A stretch of DNA of 64,000 nucleotides from NCBI GenBank assembly GCA_965249205.1, contig CBDFLL010000006.1, positions 868,001 to 932,000 of the forward strand, written 5' to 3'. The position numbers and the translations under genes were made by a program. Shown here piece after piece: positions 35,902 through 44,143 of this stretch. Each line of letters begins with the position of its first letter. Position 1 is the first letter of the stretch. The notes beneath the pieces were generated by a model. The model saw only the letters and a list, made by a program, of their open reading frames with translations. It was not told the DNA's origin and did not search any database. The DNA is from JAQBVV01 sp965249205 (lineage in GTDB: Bacteria > Acidobacteriota > Vicinamibacteria > Vicinamibacterales > UBA2999).

Positions 35902-37356
35902 CTATTTGTCAGGCCGCTTTAAACCGGCTTTCTTGATCCGGGCCGCGAGTGTGGTTGGTTTGACGCCCAGTAGTTCGGCAGCGCCGCCTGGGCCGTACAC
36001 CTTCCAGCTTGCCTGGTCGAGGGCGGTACGCAGATTGTCCACCAGGGCACGTCGCACAGCGGCGTCCGGTTTTGCGTGCGAGGGTGGTGACGTGGTCGGC
36101 GTCGCGCCCGGCGTTGCTGCGCGTTCCGCACCCCGCCGCGTCCGGCCCGCGGGGAGATCGAATCGGACTTTTCCATCGCGTGCGGTAATGACCTCGCGTT
36201 CGAGGACGTGACGTAACTCTCGGACATTGCCCGGCCAGTCATAGGCTTCAAGCGCGCTCAGGTTGGCGCGGCTTAATCGGAGGTCGCGTCGATTGAACTG
36301 GCGAGCGGCCTGCTCGAGGTAGTAGGTCGCCAGCAGTCGAATGTCCCCTAATCGATCGCGAAGTGGCGGGACGTGGATGGGAAACACATTCAGGCGATAG
36401 AACAGGTCCTCGCGAAATCGCCCGGCCTCGACATCCAGTCGGAGGTCACGGTTCGTGGCTGTGATGATCCGGACGTCAACACGGTGGGTCCGTTCGGCCC
36501 CTACCTGTTCGAATTCGCCCTCCTGGAGCACACGAAGCAACTTCGCCTGAAGCTCGAGAGGAATTTCGCCGATTTCATCAAGAAACAGCGACCCTCGATC
36601 GGCGAGCTGAAAGCGCCCAACGCGGTCCCTGACCGCGCCTGTAAACGATCCCCGGACGTGGCCGAAAAACTCGCTCTCGAACAGCTCCCGCGGGACCGAT
36701 GCGCAGTTCACTTTGATAAGCGGCCGAGCGTGTCTGTGACTCAGTCGATGCACGGCGCGCGCGACGAGCTCCTTTCCCGTTCCGCTTTCGCCCGTGATGA
36801 GGACGTGAGCGTCCGTTGGCGCCACCGTCTCGATGGCCCTCGTCATCGTGGCAACGGCCGGTGACGTGCCGATGATCTCGCCGAAGTGGTCTCGGCTCTC
36901 GATTTCCTCCTGCAGGTAGGTGTTCTCCTCTTCGAGCTGGTTCTTGAGGGTTTCGACCTCGACGAGGGCCTCCTGCAAACGGTCCTCTGCTTGTTTGCGC
37001 CTGGTGATGTCCCAGAACACAAGAACGGCTCCAACCAGCCGGCCGTACTCTCGAATCGGCGTCGAGGTGTACTCCACCGGGAAGGCTGAGCCGTCCTTGC
37101 GGAAAAATACTTCGTCTTCGACCCTGTGGACGTGGCCATCCTTGAACGCTGCGTAAATGGGGCACCGCTCCCGAGGGTAGTGGGTGCCGTCAGGGTATGA
37201 GTGGTGCAGGAGGGTGTGCATCGGCTGGCCGATCAACTCGTCGGCCTCCCAACCGAGCATCCGGGCGGCTGCCGGGACGAACGTCGTTCGACCATCGGTA
37301 TCCAGGCCATAGATCCCTTCACCGGCTGCGGCGAGCACTAGAGCGAGGTTGTCCAC
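35902..37356 (-). CDS. PAS-domain sigma-54-dependent transcriptional activator
   Basis: Enhancer-binding protein of 484 aa without a receiver domain. A PAS sensor (about 5-112, [20 protein letters not shown]) has the extended region [16 protein letters not shown] coiled-coil linker (about 115-150) leads to the AAA+ core with Walker A GESGTGKE, sigma-54 loop GSFTGA (a GAFTGA variant), Walker [11 protein letters not shown] and the arginine-finger region. The C-terminal Fis-type helix-turn-helix is [20 protein letters not shown]. It is divergent from the isochorismatase gene, whose upstream region has a -24/-12 promoter match. Ligand or signal of the PAS domain is unknown. Confidence 0.92.
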   Translation of the reverse strand: MDNLALVLAAAGEGIYGLDTDGRTTFVPAAARMLGWEADELIGQPMHTLLHHSYPDGTHYPRERCPIYAAFKDGHVHRVEDEVFFRKDGSAFPVEYTSTPIREYGRLVGAVLVFWDITRRKQAEDRLQEALVEVETLKNQLEEENTYLQEEIESRDHFGEIIGTSPAVATMTRAIETVAPTDAHVLITGESGTGKELVARAVHRLSHRHARPLIKVNCASVPRELFESEFFGHVRGSFTGAVRDRVGRFQLADRGSLFLDEIGEIPLELQAKLLRVLQEGEFEQVGAERTHRVDVRIITATNRDLRLDVEAGRFREDLFYRLNVFPIHVPPLRDRLGDIRLLATYYLEQAARQFNRRDLRLSRANLSALEAYDWPGNVRELRHVLEREVITARDGKVRFDLPAGRTRRGAERAATPGATPTTSPPSHAKPDAAVRRALVDNLRTALDQASWKVYGPGGAAELLGVKPTTLAARIKKAGLKRPDK

Positions 37357-37401
37357 GCGGCAGCCTACCCCAATTCTTTGTGGTCGTTCACAACGAACTC
37401 T

Positions 37402-37420
37402 CGTGATTTACGAAATCCCG
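37402..37420. promoter_or_regulatory. Dyad likely to be an upstream activator site
   Basis: CGTGATTT (37402-37409) and AAATCCCG (37413-37420) form a dyad (7 of 8 positions) about a 3-bp centre. Outer half-sites ACGAAC and GTTCGT flank it symmetrically. The centre is about 105 bp upstream of the predicted sigma-54 start point, a usual enhancer distance. Binding by the adjacent activator is inferred. Confidence 0.45.
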
Positions 37421-37490
37421 TGGTTCGTCATCCTAGCGCCAAGACCATAGAAGTCCATTAGATGCAGTCATTTGAGAGCCTGGTGCATCT

Positions 37491-37506
37491 TGGAACGGGC
37501 GTTGCT
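37491..37506 (+). promoter_or_regulatory. Sigma-54 (-24/-12) promoter for the isochorismatase gene
   Basis: TGGAAC (37491-37496), 5-bp spacer, TTGCT (37502-37506). This matches the known TGGCAC-N5-TTGCW pattern with one mismatch, and keeps the exact GG-N10-GC spacing. The predicted start point is near 37517, 36 bp before the ATG at 37553. A sigma-54 activator gene is encoded divergently next door. Confidence 0.65.
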
Positions 37507-37552
37507 CTGTGTCGTGGCTAGCGAACGTCAATAACGACGAAAGGATTACGCC

Positions 37553-38209
37553 ATGTTTGACGTCACCACAGAAAATACCGCCCTCGTCATCACCGATCCT
37601 CAAAATGACTTTCTGAGCCCCCAGGGCGCGACCTGGAGCCTCGTTGGGGAGAGCGTGACAGAGAACAGGACAGTCGAGAACATCGAGGCCCTGCTCACCG
37701 CGGCGAAAGCGCGCGGGCTCTCCACGTTCATCTCGCCCCACTACTACTACCCGAGCGACCACCGTTGGAAGTTCGAGGGCGCGCTCGAGAAAGTGATGCA
37801 CGACATCAATATGTTCGACAGGGTCGGCCCCCTGGACCTCGATGGCTTCTCAGGCTCTGGTGCGGATTGGCTCGAGCGCTACAAGCCGTACATCGATGAC
37901 GGTGTGACGGTGGTCGTCAGTCCCCACAAGGTATACGGGCCCGAGACCAACGATTTGGTGTTGCAGCTTCGCAAGCGCGGCATCGGTCGCGTCATCCTCG
38001 GGGGCATGTCGGCCAACCTGTGCGTGGAGTCGCACCTGCGCGAGCTGCTGGAGCAAGGGTTCGAAGTTGTTGTGGTCAAGGACGCGACAGCGGCTGCCAG
38101 GACGCCGGACCTGGGTGACGGCTACGCGTCAGCCCTGACGAACTTCAAGTTCCTCGCGAACGGTGTCGTCACCACCGACGAAGCCATCGCGGCCATGGGC
38201 ACAGCGTAA
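37553..38209 (+). CDS. Isochorismatase-family cysteine hydrolase
   Basis: Cytoplasmic alpha/beta hydrolase of the isochorismatase/nicotinamidase superfamily, 218 aa. The catalytic triad is visible as Asp in VITDPQNDFLSP, Lys in VVSPHKVYGPET and Cys in GGMSANLCVESHLREL. A cis-peptide-type GGMSANLC segment is present. AAAGGA lies upstream of the ATG. It could hydrolyse an amide or an isochorismate-like ether; the exact substrate is not evident. It is followed 2 bp later by the DUF983 gene, and is probably driven by the sigma-54 promoter upstream. Confidence 0.9.
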   Translation: MFDVTTENTALVITDPQNDFLSPQGATWSLVGESVTENRTVENIEALLTAAKARGLSTFISPHYYYPSDHRWKFEGALEKVMHDINMFDRVGPLDLDGFSGSGADWLERYKPYIDDGVTVVVSPHKVYGPETNDLVLQLRKRGIGRVILGGMSANLCVESHLRELLEQGFEVVVVKDATAAARTPDLGDGYASALTNFKFLANGVVTTDEAIAAMGTA

Positions 38210-38211
38210 CG

Positions 38212-38760
38212 ATGGCAACGATCCAACAACGACAGGTGGTCGACCTAGGAATGGCGCTCACCTCGACGAGCACGACGCCGGCCCGTGGGGGAGCCGAGTA
38301 CAACCTGCGTATAGGAGCGACACTACCGACTTCCACGCGTGAACGACAGCCTGTGACTACCGGGCGAGTGCCAACCAGGAAACACGAAGCTCTGCTTCGA
38401 GGCCTCTCGAAGCGTTGCCCGCACTGTGGCGAGGGGCCTCTCTTCGTGAAGGGAGCCACTCTTCACTCGCACTGCTCGGCCTGCGGTCTGAAGTTTCAGC
38501 GGAATCCTGGCGACCCGTGGGCGTTTCTGATCCTCACCGATCGAGTCGTCGTCGTCTTCCCGATCATCGCGGCGATCTACTTCGGATTCTTCAACAGTGG
38601 CATAACAGTGTTCCTCGCGTTCACGGCGTTGCTGATCGGGTTCTTTGTCCTCACGACGCCGCACCGCTACGGGTTCTGCGTGGCGCTTGACTATCTGACG
38701 CGTGTCTACTGGGGCGATCCGTCGGACGCCCTGCCAGAACTACCTCCCGCCAAGGAGTGA
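38212..38760 (+). CDS. DUF983 zinc-ribbon membrane protein
   Basis: Membrane protein of 182 aa. A polar N terminus (1-55) precedes a four-Cys ribbon KRCPHCGEGPLF and HCSACGLKF, then FQRNPGDPWAFLILTDR. Two hydrophobic spans follow (VVVVFPIIAAIYFGFF and TVFLAFTALLIGFFVLT). This is the DUF983 layout, of unknown function, and length is slightly long. An internal ATG at 38251 would give a shorter N terminus. It shares an operon with the isochorismatase gene. Confidence 0.8.
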   Translation: MATIQQRQVVDLGMALTSTSTTPARGGAEYNLRIGATLPTSTRERQPVTTGRVPTRKHEALLRGLSKRCPHCGEGPLFVKGATLHSHCSACGLKFQRNPGDPWAFLILTDRVVVVFPIIAAIYFGFFNSGITVFLAFTALLIGFFVLTTPHRYGFCVALDYLTRVYWGDPSDALPELPPAKE

Positions 38761-38905
38761 ACGGTGGGGGACCCGTGAAAGCGAACGGAATGGCGTGGTT
38801 GCCGCCGACGAAGCGATCGCGACCATCGGTAAAGCGTAGGAGGCGCGGACAGGCTGTGCTTTGTGGAGTCATGGGCTGGCGCACGACAGTGGAGGGGGAG
38901 GGCAA

Positions 38906-39490
38906 ATGACTTCACACATCAGCGACGTGGCATTTACACCGGCCGTCAAAGCGCAGCAGACGCGGCTGGGCTCCCGTGATGCCTATGCGCGCGTGGAGGA
39001 GCGGGGAGGATGGTCGAACCGGGTGACTCCCGAACTGGCCCAGTTCATCGGGGAGCGGGATTTCTTCTATCTCGGCACTGTCAGTGCGGACGGCCAACCG
39101 TACATTCAGCATCGCGGCGGTCCAAAAGGATTCCTCAAGGTGCTCGACGACGAGACGCTCGGCTTTGTCGACTTTTCTGGGAACGCCCAGTACATTTCGA
39201 TTGGCAACCTGACGGAAAACAACAAAGCCTTCATCTTCTTGATGGACTATGCGAATCGCAAGCGGATCAAGATCTGGGGCACCGCGCGGTACGCCGAAGG
39301 CGACACGGAGCTCCTGACCCGCCTCCTCGATCCGGGGTACAAAGCCCGCCCCGAGCGTGCCATTGTGTTCACCGTGACCGCGTGGGATCTCAACTGTCCA
39401 CAACACATCACCCCTCGATACACCGTCGAGGAGCTGACAGCAGTGGTCGCCGCCGGCAGAGCAGGACACGGGGTTGGGCATACCGATTGA
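38906..39490 (+). CDS. Pyridoxamine 5'-phosphate oxidase-family flavoprotein
   Basis: Probable FMN-binding split-barrel protein of 194 aa. The core reads FFYLGTVSADGQPYIQHRGG, DDETLGFVDFSGNAQYISIG and NKAFIFLMDYANRKRIKIWG, typical of PNPOx-like oxidoreductases acting on small molecules. The N-terminal FTPAVKAQQTRLGSRDAY extension is usual in this subgroup. The ATG at 38906 sits after GGAGGGGGAGGG; the frame is open a further 15 codons upstream but without support. It lies 145 bp after DUF983. Confidence 0.85.
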   Translation: MTSHISDVAFTPAVKAQQTRLGSRDAYARVEERGGWSNRVTPELAQFIGERDFFYLGTVSADGQPYIQHRGGPKGFLKVLDDETLGFVDFSGNAQYISIGNLTENNKAFIFLMDYANRKRIKIWGTARYAEGDTELLTRLLDPGYKARPERAIVFTVTAWDLNCPQHITPRYTVEELTAVVAAGRAGHGVGHTD

Positions 39491-39554
39491 CGTGGTTCGG
39501 TTGACGCCCCCGGGGCGGGAGCTTTGATCCAACTGAGGCACAAAGGAGTAAGTG

Positions 39555-40076
39555 ATGGACACCCAGCAGATCTTCGTTCTCCAGTTCGTGTTGAGTCTCG
39601 TGGCCTGGGGGGCGGTTGCGAAGTGGACGTTCGCTCCGGGGCTCGCGCAAATGGCCCCGGCGACGGCACTGTACTGGCTGGCCCTGCCGCACGCGTTCCG
39701 TCACATCGGGATGGTATTCGTCGTCCCCGGCGTGGTGGCGCACGAGCTTCCGGAGGCCTTCTCCATACCGGCCGCTTACGGCGACCTCACGACTGGAGTA
39801 CTGGCCCTCGTCGCGGTGCTGCTGCTCGGGGCGCAATGGTCTGGGGCGATCGTCCTCGTGTGGCTGTTCAATATCGTGGGCACGCTGGATCTCGCGAATG
39901 CGCTACGGCATGTCGATGTTGTGTCGGGATTCGGATCAGCGTGGTACATCCCAACGATGCTCGTGCCGCTGCTCCTGGTTACGCACGTCATGATGTTCGA
40001 GCGGCTGGCAAGAGGAGCCGGTGCCGGCGGTTGGTATGGAGCGTCCGATGAACCCGCGGTAAGGGCCCACGAGTGA
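39555..40076 (+). CDS. Hypothetical multi-span membrane protein
   Basis: Membrane protein of 173 aa with about five hydrophobic segments: IFVLQFVLSLVAWGAVAKW, LYWLALPHAFRHIGMVFVVP, LTTGVLALVAVLLLG, AIVLVWLFNIVGTLDLANA and YIPTMLVPLLLVTHVMMFE. The conserved-looking HAFRHIGM and GTLDLANALRH may be functional. AAGGAG at 39543-39548 supports the ATG at 39555. It follows the flavoprotein gene by 64 bp. I cannot name the family. Confidence 0.7.
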   Translation: MDTQQIFVLQFVLSLVAWGAVAKWTFAPGLAQMAPATALYWLALPHAFRHIGMVFVVPGVVAHELPEAFSIPAAYGDLTTGVLALVAVLLLGAQWSGAIVLVWLFNIVGTLDLANALRHVDVVSGFGSAWYIPTMLVPLLLVTHVMMFERLARGAGAGGWYGASDEPAVRAHE

Positions 40077-40169
40077 CTCCCGACTGCCTCAGGTCCTTCG
40101 GGCTTGGGACGAATACGTCGTCAGTGCGGTACTGGAGAAGGCCAGATTTCACGATTCGCGGCGCGGCTG

Positions 40170-42419
40170 CTACGTGGTGCGCGAACGTCGTCTGATCTCC
40201 GCGATGTTGATGGCAATGGACTGGTTCGATCGAAGCAGTTCGTCCAGGACCTCCTCGCGGGGCCGTGCGGACTGACTTGTGGGTCGAGGATCCTCAAGGA
40301 AGGGCCACAACAGCTCACGTATGACGGGCGGCAGCATGCCCTCCAGGTACTCGAGCGCCGTTCCCCGAAGCCGGGCGTCATCGGTGTGCAAACCCCTGAA
40401 GGCGATGCTCAGCGGCTCCGCAGGCAGCACCAACGAGAGCAGCGTAAAGACGTGCCCGAGGCTGCGGCTCGCGCGGTCTTTGACAAACTCGTCGACGAAG
40501 ACGGCCTCCTGTCCCTCGCTGTCTTCGGGAGTCTGGAGCAGACGCTCGCTTCTCCAGACCGCTCGGCCGACAGTGGTCTCACGCCGGATGATCTTAAGTA
40601 CCCGGTCTCGATCGACCGTGACGGACGGATTCTTCTGGACAATCGTCGCCAACGAGCGCGCGCACTGGTAGCGGACGTCGAAGCGGGCGTCGTTGAGACC
40701 CAGGAGGAGCCCGTCGGCAGCTCGTTGCGACGTACAGCGCGCAAGGATGCGCGCCAGACGTCTCCGAACGGCCAACTCCGTGTTCCGGTCCGTCAGCACG
40801 TCGATGAGCTGGCCGACGCGTACCTCGGCGACTCTTCCCAACGCGAACGCGGCGTCGGCGGCGGCTGCGTCCCAGGCAAGAAGTGGGACCACATGCGGCA
40901 CGAGCGTGGCTGACCAGTCCTGTTCGGATCGAAGAAGGGCCCGGATGCGGTGCCGGTCCCGGGAACGGAGCGTCAGGATGTGCTCGGTGTCGGGGCCAAA
41001 CGACGCCATCGATTCGGCCTCGGCCCTGGCGACCGCAGTCGGTTGGGGCTGTTCGGACGGCGGCTCGACGTGCGCTCGATCGAGGGTAGCGACGGTTGCC
41101 AGCGTACGGAGCATCGTCGTCCGCGTTGTCAGATCTTCAATCTCGCCAAGGTCCAGTTCCACCGCCCGGCTACGGAGGCTGCGCTCCAGCATCTGGACGT
41201 ACCCGTGATTGAGACGTCGGGCGCAGAGGAACGTGCCGGCCGCGATCACCGCCGCGAGGCCCAGGATCGCGTTGTACTGAAATGCCAGCGGAAGCAGCAG
41301 GATGAGGGTGATCGCACCTCCGCCACAGGCGTCTCCGAGTCGATCGAATCCAACGTCGATGATCGACTTGGCCGCGCGTTTGTCGGCCGACGGTACGGGC
41401 GTGTAGAAGATCTCGTAGCTCGACCGAAACAGCGATCCCCGAAGAGCCGCCTCGCTACCTCGCGCGGTGGTCGCGCTCGCGAGCCCAGGGGCCAACCACG
41501 CGCCGACGCTGGCGACCATCATGGCCAGTGACGGAGTGCCAACCGTGAGCGCGAGGCCCAGCTTTTCCAGTGCCAGGCGGTTGACCGAGATCTGGATGCC
41601 GAACGCCAGAACGCTTACCGCCGCGTAATACGCCGCAAAGAATCGCAGGAGATCGTCCCCGCGGCCGAGCGTCTCGACGGCTTGCACCTGAAACAGATAG
41701 TCGAAGAACGTGGCCGCCATCGTGCCCAGCAGGACTAACGCGGCCAGGTTCCGGAGGTAGGGAGAGCGGGCCAAGACCGTGAGGCCCGGGCGCGATGCCT
41801 CCGGCGTCGCGAGCGTCGCGCCCTGCGTCCGCGGCGCGTCCGCGGCGTCGGAATGGGTCGCCACGCGCCTAACCTGCCACGCGCAGACGACATTGAGCAC
41901 AGCGAGCAAGAGTAGCGTCGCGGTCAGGCCCATGACCCCGGCGACGCGTTCAGCGAGGACACCGCCCAACAGTCCTCCGAGTGTGCCCGCGCCAGCAATC
42001 TGACCGAAGTGACGCTTCGCCGTTCGTGGATCGAAGCGCTCCGTTGCGATCAACCAGAAACCGGAGCCAAGCATCGGCCCAACGCCGGAGATCTGCAGGT
42101 AGAGCGCGACGGCCGACCCGCGCGGCACGATCGGAGTCACGAACCAGGCAGCGATGAAGAACGCCGCGCTCGCCACGAAGCCCAACGGAATCAGACTCGA
42201 GGGAGAAAACGCCCTCAGCAGTCTGGCCCCGAGGACGGCGATGCCGATCGACGTCAGGGAGGTGGCCACGACCATCGTCGGAAGTGAGGTGACGTCGAAC
42301 TGCGTGAGAAAGAATGCGTCTCGGGCCGCCTTGCCCGCGATGAACTGGGCGGCGATGACTCCGGAGCAGGCCATGGCCGCCAGTACTGCTGGCCCAGGCC
42401 GGTCCCGGACGGGGCTCAT
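40170..42419 (-). CDS. Nucleotide-translocase-like (NTT) transporter with HEAT repeats
   Basis: A 749-aa fusion. Residues 1-410 hold about twelve hydrophobic helices of the MFS-related ATP/ADP translocase (Npt/Tlc) type: SGVGPMLGSGFWLIATERFD, GTLGGLLGGVLAERVAG and the late SSYEIFYTPVPSADKRAAKS segment. Residues about 480-720 are HEAT-like helical repeats (VGQLIDVLTDRNTELAVRRR, LLGLNDARFDVRYQCARSLA). The start codon overlaps the kinase stop codon (ATGA at 42419), so both are made from one transcript. Transport of nucleotides is inferred from the family; the HEAT part suggests a partner protein, perhaps the kinase. Confidence 0.8.
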   Translation of the reverse strand: MSPVRDRPGPAVLAAMACSGVIAAQFIAGKAARDAFFLTQFDVTSLPTMVVATSLTSIGIAVLGARLLRAFSPSSLIPLGFVASAAFFIAAWFVTPIVPRGSAVALYLQISGVGPMLGSGFWLIATERFDPRTAKRHFGQIAGAGTLGGLLGGVLAERVAGVMGLTATLLLLAVLNVVCAWQVRRVATHSDAADAPRTQGATLATPEASRPGLTVLARSPYLRNLAALVLLGTMAATFFDYLFQVQAVETLGRGDDLLRFFAAYYAAVSVLAFGIQISVNRLALEKLGLALTVGTPSLAMMVASVGAWLAPGLASATTARGSEAALRGSLFRSSYEIFYTPVPSADKRAAKSIIDVGFDRLGDACGGGAITLILLLPLAFQYNAILGLAAVIAAGTFLCARRLNHGYVQMLERSLRSRAVELDLGEIEDLTTRTTMLRTLATVATLDRAHVEPPSEQPQPTAVARAEAESMASFGPDTEHILTLRSRDRHRIRALLRSEQDWSATLVPHVVPLLAWDAAAADAAFALGRVAEVRVGQLIDVLTDRNTELAVRRRLARILARCTSQRAADGLLLGLNDARFDVRYQCARSLATIVQKNPSVTVDRDRVLKIIRRETTVGRAVWRSERLLQTPEDSEGQEAVFVDEFVKDRASRSLGHVFTLLSLVLPAEPLSIAFRGLHTDDARLRGTALEYLEGMLPPVIRELLWPFLEDPRPTSQSARPREEVLDELLRSNQSIAINIAEIRRRSRTT

Positions 42420-44083
42420 CAGTTGCTGACTCGTTGCGAGACGTCGACCGTGATCGTCTGGGGTCCGGCGCTAGGTCCGGGCGGGGCGCCCGACGCGGCG
42501 CGACGCCCAATCTTCAGCGTTGCCCACCATTGGAGCGCGAGGTCATCGGCCCACGGCAGACGCTCCGCGCATGTGTTGAGGGCGCGCTGGAGGGCTCGCG
42601 CGTCGTCGTACCGTTCATCGGGCCGCTTGGCCAGGCACCTCAGGATGATCCCCTCTACCTCTTCGGGAAACTGGTCGCCAGCGCGGACGGACGGAGACTC
42701 CGGCAGGGTATGGAGGTGATGCGCGAATACCTCCACCAGGCTCCTGGCCGTGAACACGGGCGTGCCGGTCAGCAGAAAGTAGCCTACGGCCCCGAGGGCG
42801 TAGAGGTCGCTGCGCCCGTCGAGTGTCGCGTCTTCGCTGATAGCCTCCGGCGACATGTAGAGAGGGGTGCCGACCAGGACATTCGCCGAGGTCACGTCGA
42901 TCTCAGCGGCGGGAGCAGCCGGCTCGAACGATTTCACGAGTCCGAAATCGACCACCTTGGCAACGTCGGCCATCCCGCCGCGCTTCGACACGATGATGTT
43001 CGCGGGTTTGATGTCGCGGTGGATAAGACCGACATCGTGCGCCTCGGCAAGAGCCCCGGCAACCTGGCGCAGGATGTGGACCACGCGCGCCGGGGGTTGT
43101 GGACCGTCGAGGCGCACGAGCTCTTCCAGACTCAGTCCGTCCAGGTACTCCATCGCGTAGTAGAACATGCCCTGCGGTGTACGGCCGTAGTCGAAGATGA
43201 CGACCGTGCTTGGGTGGCTCAGGCTCGACGTCAACTGCACCTCGCGCTCGAAGCGGCGGAGCGTGTCCTCACCGGCCACCTCGGGTCGCAGCATCTTGAT
43301 CGCGGTAGGCCGACGGAGCATGGCGTGGCTAGCTCGATACACGACACCCATGCCCCCCTCTCCGAGTTTGCCTTCGAGGGTGTACTGTCCCAGGCGACGC
43401 ACTTGATCAGCTTCCGCACGCAGACCGAAGGTGACGCGCGACGCGATCACGGCCATGGCGATAGCCGCCAGGCACCACGTGATCACATCGATCACCGTAG
43501 GGGAGAGGTCTATGCCCGGCACTTCGGCGCCGACCAGGACATACCAGCCGGCTATGGCCATCGGGAGAATCGCGACGCTGCTGACCGCGAGCGTCCGGCG
43601 AGGGGTGCTCGGGACGGCCACTGCGCGAGACAACAGGACGTAGCCGCAGGCCATAACGCCGGTGAGCAGGCCGTGCATCGGATCCTGCGCGACTGCCAGA
43701 TGCGTCTGTCCGAATCCGACGCTCATCACTGCGAAGAGCGCGCACATCAGCAGCGAACTCGTGGCGTCGAGCCATCCGACCACTTGGGTTGATAGCCTCT
43801 TGCGCGATCGCGCTACCGCCCACAGAGCACCGGCAACCAGTGTCGCATACAGGTGGTAGCGGTTGGGGTCCCCGACCGGGACCTGGGTGACATCCAGTTG
43901 AGGCGGTATCAAGAAATTCGTGATCCGGTACACGATGTAGAAGGTTCCGGAGACCAGGAATATCCACCTGCCGAAGAGCGCGAGTCTGTCCTGGAAAAAT
44001 CCGCGGCCTTCTTCTGTGTCGCCGGCTGCCGATCCCAGCGCGATCGGAACAGGCCCTCGCGTCGTTGTCCGTGTGTCCGCCAT
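42419..44083 (-). CDS. Membrane Ser/Thr protein kinase (copy A)
   Basis: Hanks-type kinase of 554 aa with an unusual order: about six N-terminal membrane helices (38-225) and then the kinase domain (about 233-500). Motifs are complete: GKLGEGGMGVVYRA, invariant Lys in PTAIKML, HRDIKPANIIV catalytic loop, VVDFGLVKS, and MSPEAISEDATL activation end. The short tail after 500 lacks extra sensor domains. Its stop overlaps the start of the NTT-HEAT gene. It is nearly a duplicate of the kinase at 44144-45781. Confidence 0.93.
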   Translation of the reverse strand: MADTRTTTRGPVPIALGSAAGDTEEGRGFFQDRLALFGRWIFLVSGTFYIVYRITNFLIPPQLDVTQVPVGDPNRYHLYATLVAGALWAVARSRKRLSTQVVGWLDATSSLLMCALFAVMSVGFGQTHLAVAQDPMHGLLTGVMACGYVLLSRAVAVPSTPRRTLAVSSVAILPMAIAGWYVLVGAEVPGIDLSPTVIDVITWCLAAIAMAVIASRVTFGLRAEADQVRRLGQYTLEGKLGEGGMGVVYRASHAMLRRPTAIKMLRPEVAGEDTLRRFEREVQLTSSLSHPSTVVIFDYGRTPQGMFYYAMEYLDGLSLEELVRLDGPQPPARVVHILRQVAGALAEAHDVGLIHRDIKPANIIVSKRGGMADVAKVVDFGLVKSFEPAAPAAEIDVTSANVLVGTPLYMSPEAISEDATLDGRSDLYALGAVGYFLLTGTPVFTARSLVEVFAHHLHTLPESPSVRAGDQFPEEVEGIILRCLAKRPDERYDDARALQRALNTCAERLPWADDLALQWWATLKIGRRAASGAPPGPSAGPQTITVDVSQRVSN

Positions 44084-44143
44084 TCGTTCCTTTTTAGCGC
44101 TTCGTAGGCATCGCCTGGGAGCGGAGATCCGCGCTGAATCGAA

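Noticed and set aside
42434..43792. 452-aa open frame on the + strand
   Set aside because: Antisense of kinase copy A with no recognisable content.
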